Positions 7,777-16,883 of a stretch of DNA of 64,000 bases are shown piece by piece; the stretch's first letter is position 1, and each line of letters starts with the position of its first letter. The DNA is taken from the NCBI GenBank assembly GCA_016214125.1, contig JACRPC010000002.1, positions 1-64,000 on the forward strand. Reading direction: 5' to 3'. Position numbers and translations under genes: made by a program. The notes beneath the pieces are model-generated. The model searched no databases and had not been told where the DNA came from. It worked only from the letters and a program-made list of their open reading frames with translations. This DNA comes from Rhodospirillales bacterium (GTDB taxonomy: Bacteria; Pseudomonadota; Alphaproteobacteria; Rhodospirillales; WMHbin7).

Positions 7777-10700
7777 TTACGGCGGCATCGAAGGTTTGCT
7801 CTCGGTCGGCTCCGAGACGTCCTCGTCGCCGATTCGTGACACAAGACTTTCCCGCTTGGCCGACGGGTGGGGTAGGCGCGCCTGCTTGATCAGCGCGTAA
7901 AGGGCCGGTATGACGATCAGCGTCAAGACGGTGGACGACACCATGCCGCCCACCATCGGCATCGCGATCCGCCGCATCACCTCCGAGCCGGTGCCGGTGC
8001 TCCACATGATCGGCAGCAGTCCGGCCATGATGGCCACCACGGTCATCATCTTCGGACGAACCCGCTCGACGGCACCCTCCATGATGGCGTCGTAAAGATC
8101 GGCGCGGGTGAACGTGCGGCCTAACGCAAGGCACTTGGCCTTTTGCTGTTCGAGCGCGTGGTCGAGATAGATCAGCATGACCACCCCGGTTTCCGCCGCC
8201 ACGCCCGCAAGCGCGATGTAGCCGACCGCGACGGCGACGCTCATGTTGAAGCCGAGGTACCATTGCAGCCACAACCCGCCCACCAAAGCGAAGGGCAGCG
8301 AAAGCATTACGATCAACGTCTCGGTCACCCGCCGGAAATTGAGATAGAGCAGCAAAAAGATGACGAGGATGGTAACGGGAACCACGATTTTCAGCTTTTC
8401 GACCGCCCGCTCCAGATACTCGAACTGCCCCGACCAGGTGACAAAATAGCCCGGCGGCATCGGCACTTTCTCGCGCACCGCCTTGCGGGCATCGGCGACA
8501 TAGCCCCCAATGTCACGATCACGGATATCGATATAGATGTAAGCCGACAGGAGGGCGTTTTCGGTACGGATGCCGGCCGGCCCTCGGCTCAAGCGCACTT
8601 TCGCCAGTTGGCCGAGAGGGATTGAGGTGCCCTCCATGCTGTTGACGAGGATGCGGCTGGCGATCGCTTGCGGGTCGCTGCGGAACTCGCGCGGATAGCG
8701 GACGTTGACCGAAAACCGCTCGCGCCCTTCGACGGTGGTCGTCACCGTTTCGCCGCCCAGCGCGGTCAGGATCACGTCTTGTAGATCGCCAATGGTCAGC
8801 CCATAGCGGGCCAATTGGTCACGATCCGGTAGGATATCCAGGTAATAGCCGCCCCCGATGCGCTCGGCATAGGCCGAGGAGGTGCCGGGGACGGAACGGA
8901 CCACCGCTTCGATCTGGCGCGCCAACCGCTCCATCTCGTCCAAGTCCTTGCCGAACACCTTAACCCCGATGGGGGTGCGGATGCCGGTGGACAGCATGTC
9001 GATGCGGGCCCGAAGCGGCATGGTCCAGGCGTTGGAGACCCCCGGCATCTGCAAAGCCCGATCCATTTCGGCGATCAGCTTGTCGGTCGTCATGCCCGGA
9101 CGCCATTCGCGCTCGGGCTTCAGGTTGATGACGGTCTCGAACATCTCGGTCGGCGCCGGATCGGTCGCCGTTGCCGCCCGCCCCGCCTTGCCAAAGACGG
9201 ATTGCACCTCGGGAAAGCTTTTGATGATCCGGTCTTGAAGTTGCAGGAGTTCGGCCGCCTTGGTGATGGAAAGGCCGGGGAGGGTCGTCGGCATAAAAAG
9301 AATCGTGCCCTCGTTCAAGGTTGGCATGAATTCGGAGCCGATGCGGGTCAGGGGATAGAGGGAAACGCCGAGCACCGCCGTTGCCAGGGCGATGGTAAGA
9401 AGTTTAGCCCGCATGACGCCGCGAATCGCCGGCCGATAGACCCAAATCAGAAAGCGGTTGATGGGGTTCTTGCGCTCGGGAAGAATCTTGCCGCGAACGA
9501 ACAGGATCATCAGCACCGGGACCAGGGTAATCGACAGGAACGCCGCTCCGGCCATTGAAAAGGTCTTGGTGTAGGCGAGCGGCTTGAACAGGCGCCCTTC
9601 CTGGGCTTCCAGGGTGAACACGGGTAGAAACGAGACGGTGATGATCAAAAGCCCAAAGAACAGGCTGGGGCCGACTTCGATGGCGGCATCGATGACCGCC
9701 TCGACGCGACTTTGGCCCGGTTTCAGGCGTTCGAGATGCTTGTGCGCGTTCTCGATCATCACGATGGCGGCATCGACCATCGCGCCGACCGCGATGGCAA
9801 TGCCGCCCAGGCTCATGATGTTCGAGGTCATGCCCATCCAATCCATCACCATGATGGCAATCAGAACGCCGACCGGCAGCATGATGATGGCGACCAGAGC
9901 GGAGCGGACGTGCAGGAGGAAGACGATGCACACCGCCGCCACGATCAGGCTTTCTTCGATCAGCGTGTTCTTTAGGGTCTCGACGGCGCGCAGGATGAGA
10001 TCGGAGCGGTCGTAGACGACGTCGATGGAAACGCCTTCCGGCAAGCCGGTCGCGATCTCGGCAAGCTTCCGCTTGGCGCGTTCGATCACCGCCAGCGCGT
10101 TCTGGCCGAACCGCTGGATGACGATGCCGCTGACCGCTTCCCCTTCGCCGTTGTACTCGCCCAGGCCTCGCCGCTCGTCCGGCCCCAATTCCACCCGGGC
10201 GACATCGCGCAGCCGAACCGGCGTGCCCGCCTGGACCTTGAGGACGATCTGCTCGATGTCGCCGATACCCTTGAGGTACCCGCGCCCGCGAACGACGAAT
10301 TCGGTTTCCGCCATCTCGACGACGCGGCCGCCGACATCAATGTTGCTCTTGCGGATCGCTTCCGTGACCTTCGCCAGCGGAATCGCGTAGGCCTGCAGCC
10401 GTTGCGGATCGACGACCACCTGATATTGCTGGACAAAGCCGCCGAGGCTTGCCACTTCGGCAACGCCTTCCGCTTTGGCCAGTTGATAGCGCAAATACCA
10501 ATCCTGGATGGTCCGCAATTCCGCCAGGGAGCGATCCTTGGCCTGAACGACATACTGATAAACCCAGCCGACGCCGGTGGCGTCGGGGCCCAACGAAGGC
10601 GTCACGCCCGCCGGCAAACGCTTGGCGGCAAAATTCAAGTATTCGAGAACCCGCGATCGCGCCCAATAGATGTCGGTGTTGTCCTCGAAAATAATGTAGA

Positions 10701-10977
10701 CGAAGGAGACGCCAAAGAAGGAAAAGCCGCGCACCAGCTTCGAGCGCGGAACGCTCAGCATGGCGGTGGTCAACGGGTAGGTCACCTGGTCTTCGACCAC
10801 CTGGGGGGCTTGTCCCGGATATTCCGTGTAGAGGATTACCTGCACATCGGAGAGGTCGGGCAGCGCGTCGAGCGGCAGACGGGTGACGGAAAAAATGCCG
10901 GCGCCGGCGATGAAGATCGTTGCCAGAAGGACCAGAAAGACGTTCCGCGAAGACCAGCGGATGAGGTTGGCGATCAT
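7777..10977 (-). CDS. cusA: CusA-type Cu(I)/Ag(I) RND efflux pump
   Basis: 1066 residues, normal length. The TM4 motif AVGAMVDAAIVMIENAHKHL is that of the copper/silver HME-RND group. The N-terminal helix FLVLLATIFIAGAGIFSVTRL is followed by LPDLSDVQVILYTEYPGQAP, highly characteristic of CusA. Methionine-bearing porter segments (IDMLSTGIRTPIGVKVFG and TDKLIAEMDRALQMPG) fit the methionine relay that moves Cu(I)/Ag(I) through the trimer. It follows cusB after 17 bp. The C-terminus ends in a polar tail with no fused CusF-like domain. Confidence 0.95.
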   Translation of the reverse strand: MIANLIRWSSRNVFLVLLATIFIAGAGIFSVTRLPLDALPDLSDVQVILYTEYPGQAPQVVEDQVTYPLTTAMLSVPRSKLVRGFSFFGVSFVYIIFEDNTDIYWARSRVLEYLNFAAKRLPAGVTPSLGPDATGVGWVYQYVVQAKDRSLAELRTIQDWYLRYQLAKAEGVAEVASLGGFVQQYQVVVDPQRLQAYAIPLAKVTEAIRKSNIDVGGRVVEMAETEFVVRGRGYLKGIGDIEQIVLKVQAGTPVRLRDVARVELGPDERRGLGEYNGEGEAVSGIVIQRFGQNALAVIERAKRKLAEIATGLPEGVSIDVVYDRSDLILRAVETLKNTLIEESLIVAAVCIVFLLHVRSALVAIIMLPVGVLIAIMVMDWMGMTSNIMSLGGIAIAVGAMVDAAIVMIENAHKHLERLKPGQSRVEAVIDAAIEVGPSLFFGLLIITVSFLPVFTLEAQEGRLFKPLAYTKTFSMAGAAFLSITLVPVLMILFVRGKILPERKNPINRFLIWVYRPAIRGVMRAKLLTIALATAVLGVSLYPLTRIGSEFMPTLNEGTILFMPTTLPGLSITKAAELLQLQDRIIKSFPEVQSVFGKAGRAATATDPAPTEMFETVINLKPEREWRPGMTTDKLIAEMDRALQMPGVSNAWTMPLRARIDMLSTGIRTPIGVKVFGKDLDEMERLARQIEAVVRSVPGTSSAYAERIGGGYYLDILPDRDQLARYGLTIGDLQDVILTALGGETVTTTVEGRERFSVNVRYPREFRSDPQAIASRILVNSMEGTSIPLGQLAKVRLSRGPAGIRTENALLSAYIYIDIRDRDIGGYVADARKAVREKVPMPPGYFVTWSGQFEYLERAVEKLKIVVPVTILVIFLLLYLNFRRVTETLIVMLSLPFALVGGLWLQWYLGFNMSVAVAVGYIALAGVAAETGVVMLIYLDHALEQQKAKCLALGRTFTRADLYDAIMEGAVERVRPKMMTVVAIMAGLLPIMWSTGTGSEVMRRIAMPMVGGMVSSTVLTLIVIPALYALIKQARLPHPSAKRESLVSRIGDEDVSEPTESKPSMPP

Positions 10978-10994
10978 GAATAATCCTCAACCCG

Positions 10995-12461
10995 TCAGTG
11001 ATTGTGGAAGCCTTGCAGGGCCGCTTTTAGATTGCTTTCGGCATCGATCAGGAAATTGGCATGCACCACCACCTTCTCGCCCTCGGCGACGCCTTCGAGA
11101 ACCTCGACATAACCTTCGGCACGGACTCCGACCTTGACGACGCGCGGTTCGTACTGGCCCTCGCCGCGCTCGACCAGTACGGCCTGACGGGCGCCGCTGT
11201 CCAACACCGCCGAATCCGGTATCGCCACCACCGGACCGCGAGACGCCGGCGCCGCCAGCAGGACGGTTCCGTAGAGGGCGGGGCGCAGATGGCCATCATG
11301 GTTGGGCAATTCAATCCGGACCTTGGCGGTACGGGTTTCTGGGGTCACCGTGGGGTAGACGAAGGTTACCCTGCCGGTGAAGGTCATGCCCGGCAGCGCG
11401 TTGAAGCTGACGTCGGCCTTGTGCCCGACATCGACCTGCGCCAAATCCTGCTCGAAGATTTCGGCAATCACCCAAACCTTGGAAAGGTCGGCGATCTGAT
11501 AGAGCATCTCGCCCGGCATGACGCGCATGCCCTGAATGGCGCGCTTCTCCAGCACGACACCGGAGACCGGCGAGGCCAGGGCAAGAGTACGGGTTGGCTC
11601 GCCGCCCTCCTTCAGGCGTTCGATCTGAGCGACGGGAATATCCCAGTTTTTGAGGCGCGCCAGGGCACCGTCGGCGAGCGAGCGGGCCGATTCCCGCGCT
11701 TCCGGGCTGGCATTTTCCAGCGCGCGGGCGCCCTGCAAGGCAAGGCGGTATTCCTGTTGAGCCAGCACCAGATCGGGACTGTAGATGTCCATCAATGTCT
11801 GGCCGCGACCGACCGGCTGGCCGGTCTGGTTGACGTGCAGGCGCTCGATATAGCCTTCGAATTTGAGGGCAATGACATGTTGCTGGCGCTCATCCACCTG
11901 AACGGTGCCGACGGCGCGAATGGGCCGGCTCAAGATGCGGCGCAGGGCGACTTCCGTTTTCACGCCGAGTTTCTGCACCCGGTCCGGCGTGATCTTGACC
12001 GTTCGGCCGGAGTCCTCGCCCTCGAAGACCGGAATATAGTCCATGCCCATACTGTCCTTCTTGGGCACGGGCGAAGTGTCGGGTAGGCCCATCGGGTGCC
12101 GGTAGAAGAGAATCTTGGCGGTTCCCGGCGCTTTGGTGGTGGCCGGACGTTCCGGTGTCTTCGCGGGTTCCGGGTCGGCAAAGACCGGTTTGAAGTCGCG
12201 CCCTTGATCGTCCTTCTTCGGGATCGGCGAATATTCCGGCCTTCCGTCGGGATGTTGGAAGAAGAGAATCGACCGCTCCGTCTCCAGCGGCGCGGCCGCA
12301 TGGGCGGCGGGATCATGCCCACCATCCTTCGCCGGGGTTGCGGCGGTTTCTGCCGGCCCCGGAACCGCGTGCTTTGGTCCGGCTTGACGCCCCGCCCAAT
12401 ACCCGCCGGCAAATGTGACGAACGCGGCGGCGACGCCGATCAGCAGACCGATGCGCTTCAT
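10995..12461 (-). CDS. cusB: CusB-type periplasmic adaptor with two heavy-metal-binding domains
   Basis: 488 residues. An uncleaved anchor/signal (~4-24) precedes two tandem copies of the short heavy-metal-binding domain: residues 65-94 (ILFFQHPDGRPEYSPIPKKD) and 117-146 (ILFYRHPMGLPDTSPVPKKD, then SMGMDYIPVF). The second copy keeps the His and Met residues expected to bind Cu(I); the first has lost the methionines (HPDG, DDQGRDF). The usual barrel-sandwich, hairpin and beta-barrel regions follow, ending KAALQGFHNH. Its start overlaps the cusC stop by four bases (12458-12461). Confidence 0.93.
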   Translation of the reverse strand: MKRIGLLIGVAAAFVTFAGGYWAGRQAGPKHAVPGPAETAATPAKDGGHDPAAHAAAPLETERSILFFQHPDGRPEYSPIPKKDDQGRDFKPVFADPEPAKTPERPATTKAPGTAKILFYRHPMGLPDTSPVPKKDSMGMDYIPVFEGEDSGRTVKITPDRVQKLGVKTEVALRRILSRPIRAVGTVQVDERQQHVIALKFEGYIERLHVNQTGQPVGRGQTLMDIYSPDLVLAQQEYRLALQGARALENASPEARESARSLADGALARLKNWDIPVAQIERLKEGGEPTRTLALASPVSGVVLEKRAIQGMRVMPGEMLYQIADLSKVWVIAEIFEQDLAQVDVGHKADVSFNALPGMTFTGRVTFVYPTVTPETRTAKVRIELPNHDGHLRPALYGTVLLAAPASRGPVVAIPDSAVLDSGARQAVLVERGEGQYEPRVVKVGVRAEGYVEVLEGVAEGEKVVVHANFLIDAESNLKAALQGFHNH

Positions 12462-13753
12462 AATTCGCTTCCGATCAGCTTCTCGATTTCCGCCAGACGC
12501 ATCTGCTGATCAAGGTGAACCCTCAACAGTTCGATCTGCGTTTTCCAAAGCTGCTGTTCGGCCATCAGCACGTCGAGAAATTCGGTGCGGCCAAGCTCGT
12601 AGGATTTGGCGGCGGCCTGAAAGCCGATCTCGGCTTGCGGCAGTGAGTTCTCGCGCAGCAGCGTCTCGATCCGTCGTGCCGATTCCAGGGCGAAATAGGC
12701 CTCCTGCACTTCGCCGCCCAACTCGTTCTCGCGCGCCTTCCGCTTTTGCCGGGCGGCGGCCGCCATCGCCTTGGCCTCGCCGATCTCGGCGTTGCGCAAG
12801 CCCCATTGCAACGGGATGTTGAGAGAGACCATCGCCTCGTAACTGTCCCAGCGGCCCTCCTTGCGAACGGTGCCGACGCCGACCTCGAAATCGGGGTACC
12901 AGCCCTTTTCGGCCAACGATACTGTCCGATCGGCGCCTTCGATGATGGCGTCCTGGGCCAATTGCTCGGGATTGCCGGTCTGGGCGCGATCGACCAAGAC
13001 CGGCAGATCGAGGGCCGCCTTCGGGGGGATCGGTCGCGCGCTGAGCGTTTCCACCAAAGGCGCGCTCAGTTCACGACTGAGCAGGCGGTTGACCCGCACG
13101 CGGGCCTTTTGGCGCTCGGCCTCCATGCGGGCGATCTCGGCGTCGATCATCGCCTTCTCGACTTCCGCCCGAGTCACGTCTTGCTGACGGCCCAGCCCCT
13201 GGGCGTAACGCAGGCCCGCCAAGCGCGAAAGAATCTCCATTCGCCCGCGCAGATTCTTTGCCAGATCGATCGCCTGATGGGCTTGATGGTACTCGGCATA
13301 GGCCACCTTCAACTTGGCCATCAGATCATTCTCAACCGCGCGCTTGAGGATGGCGGCTTTCTTGGCGCCCGCCTCGGCAATCTCGCGCTTCAAGTCGCGC
13401 TTGCCCCAGAAGGGCAGTTCTTGGGTCAGCCGAAGTTTCTTCGTCGTATAGGCGGTCGATCCGGCGGGCGCGTAGCTTGGAAAATCGCGCCGCCAGTCTT
13501 CAACGGCGAATTGGATTTTGGGGTCGGCGAGACTGCCCGCCCCGGCGGCCTTGGCGGTCGCCGCATCGGCCTCCAGCGCCATGACCTGGATTTCCGGGTT
13601 CATCGATCGGGCGATGGCGATCAACTCGTCGATGTTGCGCCCAATGGCGCCGGGATGAGCCTCTTGGCTCCGAGCGTCGGTGGACAGAAGCAGGGCCATC
13701 AGGACCAGCGGGGTGGCAATCCGCCGGGCAATCGGCATCGGCGCTGGTTTCAT
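12458..13753 (-). CDS. cusC: TolC-family outer-membrane factor of the Cus pump (CusC role)
   Basis: 431 residues with a signal peptide (RRIATPLVLMALLLSTDARS). Two long alpha-hairpin repeats are visible: NPEIQVMALEADAATAKAAG...LPFWGKRDLKREIAEAGAKK and the second ending LDVLMAEQQLWKTQIELLR. This is the outer-membrane efflux protein fold, forming the channel through the outer membrane and periplasm. No lipobox cysteine follows the signal peptide, unlike E. coli CusC. It is the only outer-membrane factor in the island, so it may also serve the pump at 1238-5995. Confidence 0.9.
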   Translation of the reverse strand: MKPAPMPIARRIATPLVLMALLLSTDARSQEAHPGAIGRNIDELIAIARSMNPEIQVMALEADAATAKAAGAGSLADPKIQFAVEDWRRDFPSYAPAGSTAYTTKKLRLTQELPFWGKRDLKREIAEAGAKKAAILKRAVENDLMAKLKVAYAEYHQAHQAIDLAKNLRGRMEILSRLAGLRYAQGLGRQQDVTRAEVEKAMIDAEIARMEAERQKARVRVNRLLSRELSAPLVETLSARPIPPKAALDLPVLVDRAQTGNPEQLAQDAIIEGADRTVSLAEKGWYPDFEVGVGTVRKEGRWDSYEAMVSLNIPLQWGLRNAEIGEAKAMAAAARQKRKARENELGGEVQEAYFALESARRIETLLRENSLPQAEIGFQAAAKSYELGRTEFLDVLMAEQQLWKTQIELLRVHLDQQMRLAEIEKLIGSEL

Positions 13754-13786
13754 GGCTTCAATCTTTCCGTCCCGCTTCGGCTTTTG

Positions 13787-14197
13787 TCAATTGCGGTTGT
13801 GGGAATCCGGACTCACCCTTAGCGGAATCGTGCCCGTTACCGTGCCGCTTTCGCCATTGACCTTGGCTGACAAGTCGAGAATCCATGAACCTTGCATGGC
13901 AAGATCGGCAACGAACAGATAGCCGCCTTGGCCATTGGTCCCTTTGTAGGCGACTTTGCCGGCCATTGGCGCCATTCCAGGCATCGGCATCTCCAGGCGC
14001 GATTGAACGATAATCGCATCCGCCACTGGCCTTTTCGTGGGCCCATGAATCAGTTGAACGGTGATCGGAGCCGACGCGGATGGTGTAATGTGGTTGTTGG
14101 TCATCACAAACACATAATCTTTGGGTTCCGCCCGGGTGGCCGAAGTCCAACCGGCCAGACCAATCAGCAGCGCGATCATGCCAACCAGCCTTTTCAT
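13787..14197 (-). CDS. Secreted YtkA-like domain protein, first gene of the Cus operon
   Basis: 136 residues: signal peptide (MKRLVGMIALLIGLAGWTSATRA), then a single immunoglobulin-like domain of the YtkA/FixH type with the methionine-rich strand LEMPMPGMAPMAGKV and GQGGYLFVADLAMQGSWILD. Proteins with this M-P-G-M pattern recur beside copper efflux genes and may bind Cu(I) in the periplasm; the binding role is inferred from the Met cluster and context. It lies 33 bp upstream of cusC and directly downstream of the candidate regulatory box at 14301-14316. Confidence 0.8.
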   Translation of the reverse strand: MKRLVGMIALLIGLAGWTSATRAEPKDYVFVMTNNHITPSASAPITVQLIHGPTKRPVADAIIVQSRLEMPMPGMAPMAGKVAYKGTNGQGGYLFVADLAMQGSWILDLSAKVNGESGTVTGTIPLRVSPDSHNRN

Positions 14198-14300
14198 CGT
14201 TGCCTCCCTGATTGTCCATAAAATACGTATCTTTGCGCATCGCGCGCGCGTGCCGAAGGAAAGCTATACACCCGAGCAATCGCGGCGCCTCGTGCACAAT

Positions 14301-14316
14301 TGTAAATTTCTGTAAC
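14301..14316 (-). promoter_or_regulatory. Candidate response-regulator box: TGTAA-N5-TGTAA
   Basis: TGTAAATTTCTGTAAC on the + strand, in the divergent region between the Cus operon (start 14197) and the sensor kinase gene (start 14409). It matches the box at 6063-6078 in half-site, spacing and orientation. Position ~105 bp upstream of the Cus operon and ~95 bp upstream of the kinase would let one site serve both directions. Binding by the encoded regulator is inferred. Confidence 0.6.
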
Positions 14317-14408
14317 GCCGATGCCGGCCGATTGTTACTCGAAACCCTCTCGTCAAATTTCGGCCGGAGCGCTATTCGTTAAAACGTCCAAGTCAGGTGA
14401 GGTCGGAT

Positions 14409-15815
14409 ATGAATTGGGTGCTGCCAGATTCCATCGCCGGTCGCAGCCTGCTGGTCCTGCTCATCGGCCTGACGATTTCGCATCTTCTCAGCACGGCCGT
14501 CTATTCGACCGATCGCCAGACCGCCGTCCTGGAGGCCAACGAACGCCAATTCGCCGATCGGGTGGCTTCGGTGGCCCGCCTCTTGGAGCAGGCCGATCCG
14601 CCGCGTCGGCAGGATTTGGTCGAGGTTCTCAACAGCCCGATCCTGACCATATCCTGGACCCCGAACCCGACCTTTCCCCAAGACCATGTGGAAAGCCACG
14701 AGTTGGATTCAGTCCGCAGAGCCCTGGCCAATCATTTCGGCCCCTTGGACAAGGATCGCATCCATGTCATCGACCGCGGCGCCGGTGAGCTGTTTTCGGT
14801 ACAAGGACCCCAACGCAGCTTTCTCGACTGGGTCGGGTTGGGCCGCTTTGTGCCGGAGATCCAGGACAATCAGATCATCCAGGTTTCCCTCCAATTGGGC
14901 GACGGGAGCTGGGCGAACTTCGGATTGACGCTGATTCGCTCGACCTCATTTTGGTCCCCCCGCGCCATCCTCTCGACCTTGATCATGATCCTTGGCATCG
15001 CCCTGTTCTCGGCGCTCGCCACCCGCTGGGTCGGGCGACCGCTGGCCACCTTTGCCGCGGCGGCGGACCGGCTGGGCCGCGACGTGACCGCACCGCCTTT
15101 GCCGCCCGGCGGCCCGCGCGAGGTCCGCCAGGCGATCGACGCCTTCAACGAGATGCAAAGCCGCATTCGCCGGTTCGTCGAGGATCGGACGCGCATGTTG
15201 GCCGCCATATCGCATGATCTCCGCAGCCCGATCACCCGCCTCAAATTGCGCGCCGAACTTCTGCCCGATGTCGGCGTGCGAACAAAGATGATGCGCGATT
15301 TGGATGAGATGGAGGCCATGGTTTCCTCGACGCTCGATTTTGCCAAGGGCGAGGAACGCGCGGAAGCAATCGAGACCATCGATCTGGCGGCGACCTTGGA
15401 ATCGATTTGCGACGACGCCGCCGATATGGGTCTTGACGCCGAATATCATTGGACCGGTCGTCTGATCTGCACCGGCCGACCCCTGGCGATGAAACGGGCG
15501 CTTGCCAACCTGATCGAGAACGGGGCTCGCTATGGCGGAACCGTGCGCGTCCAGGCCGAACGCCGGAGTTCCGACGTACGGATTCGGATCGAAGATGACG
15601 GCCCCGGCATCCCAGAGGCCAGCTTCGAGAAAATCTTTACGCCCTTCTTTCGTCTGGAACAGTCCCGCAATCGGAAAACGGGGGGGATCGGTCTGGGGCT
15701 GACCGTCGCCCGGACCATCATCCGCGCTCATGGCGGCGACATCACGCTTGCCAACCGACCCGAAGGCGGCCTGCGGGTCGAGGTGACGCTGCCGCAAGGT
15801 CCGACCGGTATCTAA
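14409..15815 (+). CDS. Membrane sensor histidine kinase for the metal island
   Basis: 468 residues from the ATG at 14409, which has GGTGAGG just upstream; a GTG at 14397 is an alternative start. Order: transmembrane helix (~9-30), a ~140-residue periplasmic sensor, a second helix (ILSTLIMILGIALFSALAT), HAMP, then the HisKA motif AAISHDLRSPITRLK with the phospho-acceptor His at ~269, and an ATPase domain with N box NLIENGARYG, G1 DDGPGIP and G2 GGIGLGLTVA. It is divergent from the Cus operon and 11 bp upstream of the regulator gene. A copper- or silver-sensing role is inferred from position; the sensor region is only weakly CusS-like. Confidence 0.88.
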   Translation: MNWVLPDSIAGRSLLVLLIGLTISHLLSTAVYSTDRQTAVLEANERQFADRVASVARLLEQADPPRRQDLVEVLNSPILTISWTPNPTFPQDHVESHELDSVRRALANHFGPLDKDRIHVIDRGAGELFSVQGPQRSFLDWVGLGRFVPEIQDNQIIQVSLQLGDGSWANFGLTLIRSTSFWSPRAILSTLIMILGIALFSALATRWVGRPLATFAAAADRLGRDVTAPPLPPGGPREVRQAIDAFNEMQSRIRRFVEDRTRMLAAISHDLRSPITRLKLRAELLPDVGVRTKMMRDLDEMEAMVSSTLDFAKGEERAEAIETIDLAATLESICDDAADMGLDAEYHWTGRLICTGRPLAMKRALANLIENGARYGGTVRVQAERRSSDVRIRIEDDGPGIPEASFEKIFTPFFRLEQSRNRKTGGIGLGLTVARTIIRAHGGDITLANRPEGGLRVEVTLPQGPTGI

Positions 15816-15826
15816 AGGAACTCCCG

Positions 15827-16576
15827 ATGGAAAGCCCCTACCGCATCCTGATCGTTGACGACGACCCCGAGATTTCCGGCTTGGTTGCCGATTTTCTGGC
15901 GCCCTATGGCTTCGTGGTGACCGCCGCCGCCGATGGCCGCGCCATGCGCGAGACGCTGGCGAATGGCGATATCGATCTGGTGATTCTTGATTTGATGCTG
16001 CCGGGCGAGGATGGCTTGGCGCTCTGTCGCTATCTGCGGCAAGCGACGGCTCTTCCCATCATCATGCTGACCGCGATGGGGGAGGAAACCGATCGTGTCG
16101 TCGGCCTGGAAATGGGCGCCGACGATTACATCCCTAAGCCGTTCAGCGCTCGGGAACTTCTGGCGCGCATCAAGGCGGTCCTGCGTCGGGGCGCGCTCCG
16201 CGAGGCGGGAACCGGGACCGACCCTTCGGGAAAGCCAGAGCCGACGCGGGAAATTCTCGGATTCTCCGGCTGGCGCTTGGAAACCGGGCGCCGCCAGTTG
16301 CGCGCTCCCGACGGCGTGTTGGTGGAATTGACCAGCGGGGAATTCGATCTGCTTTACGCCTTCCTCAAGAACCCACAGCGCGTTCTTAACCGGGACCAAC
16401 TCCTCGATCTGGCGCGAGGCCGCGTTTCTGGGCCGCTCGATCGAACCATCGACGTTCAGGTCGGACGCCTTCGCCGAAAGCTGGAAATCGATCCCAAAAA
16501 GCCCGAAATCCTCAAGACCGTGCGTGGCGGCGGTTACATGCTGGCGACTGAAGTCCGCCAAGTGTCATCCTCATGA
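15827..16576 (+). CDS. OmpR/PhoB-family response regulator
   Basis: 249 residues. The receiver domain (1-~120) has acidic pocket D11-D13, phospho-acceptor D55 in VILDLMLPG, T82 and K104 (YIPKPFS). The C-terminal winged helix ends DRTIDVQVGRLRRKLE...ILKTVRGGGYML, the standard trans-reg C signature. It is co-transcribed with the kinase and is the natural candidate to bind the repeated TGTAA boxes at 6063 and 14301. A ~25-residue linker (residues ~128-150) is slightly longer than in CusR. Confidence 0.92.
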   Translation: MESPYRILIVDDDPEISGLVADFLAPYGFVVTAAADGRAMRETLANGDIDLVILDLMLPGEDGLALCRYLRQATALPIIMLTAMGEETDRVVGLEMGADDYIPKPFSARELLARIKAVLRRGALREAGTGTDPSGKPEPTREILGFSGWRLETGRRQLRAPDGVLVELTSGEFDLLYAFLKNPQRVLNRDQLLDLARGRVSGPLDRTIDVQVGRLRRKLEIDPKKPEILKTVRGGGYMLATEVRQVSSS

Positions 16577-16726
16577 ACGGTTTGGGAAGGCCGACCCTTG
16601 CAATCGGTAGCGTGCCTGCCTTGCCGATCGGATCGCCGGTGATTGCCTCATTCTCTTGGTTATGCCGGCACTTCGGCGATCCGTCTCACACGAGAATCAT
16701 GAATTACTGGTCTCGTCGGCCTCGTG

Positions 16727-16738
16727 TCCCCGCAACCA
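16727..16738 (+). other. Candidate att remnant resembling the 3' end of tRNA-fMet
   Basis: TCCCCGCAACCA is the usual 3' acceptor strand plus CCA of bacterial initiator tRNA. The TPsiC loop does not precede it, so this is not a tRNA gene. A short 3'-end copy next to foreign DNA is what integration and later decay of an element at tRNA-fMet would leave. The match is only 12 bases, so chance is possible. Confidence 0.35.
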
Positions 16739-16741
16739 AAT

Positions 16742-16775
16742 AAACGCCGCTAAGTCAAAAACTTAGCGGCGTTTT
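16742..16775. terminator. Perfect bidirectional terminator
   Basis: A perfect 14-bp stem (AAACGCCGCTAAGT with ACTTAGCGGCGTTT) and loop CAAAA, with TTTT at the + side and TTTATTT at the minus side. It would end the kinase/regulator transcript and anything arriving from the nuclease-like gene on the other strand. Confidence 0.9.
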
Positions 16776-16883
16776 GCTATTCCGGCCGACGGCTAAAAAT
16801 CCACTATGTCAACACTGTGTCAACAAAAGCCCTGGCGGGCACTGGCGGGATGCGTCAATAGCTTTCGGGGGCTTCTTCTAGAA

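Larger units (their letters stand above)
16577..16883. other. Intergenic stretch with att-like remnant and terminator
   Basis: No gene is apparent in these 307 bp. It contains a tRNA-3'-end-like sequence (16727-16738), a perfect terminator hairpin (16742-16775), and the direct repeat TGTCAACA at ~16806 and ~16817, spaced one helical turn. Base composition becomes more AT-rich to the right. This is probably the boundary between the metal island and the eroded mobile region. Confidence 0.6.

Noticed and set aside
16681-16740. A complete tRNA gene ending in CCCCGCAACCA.
   Set aside because: No D, anticodon or T arm pairs upstream; only the last ~12 bases match a tRNA.
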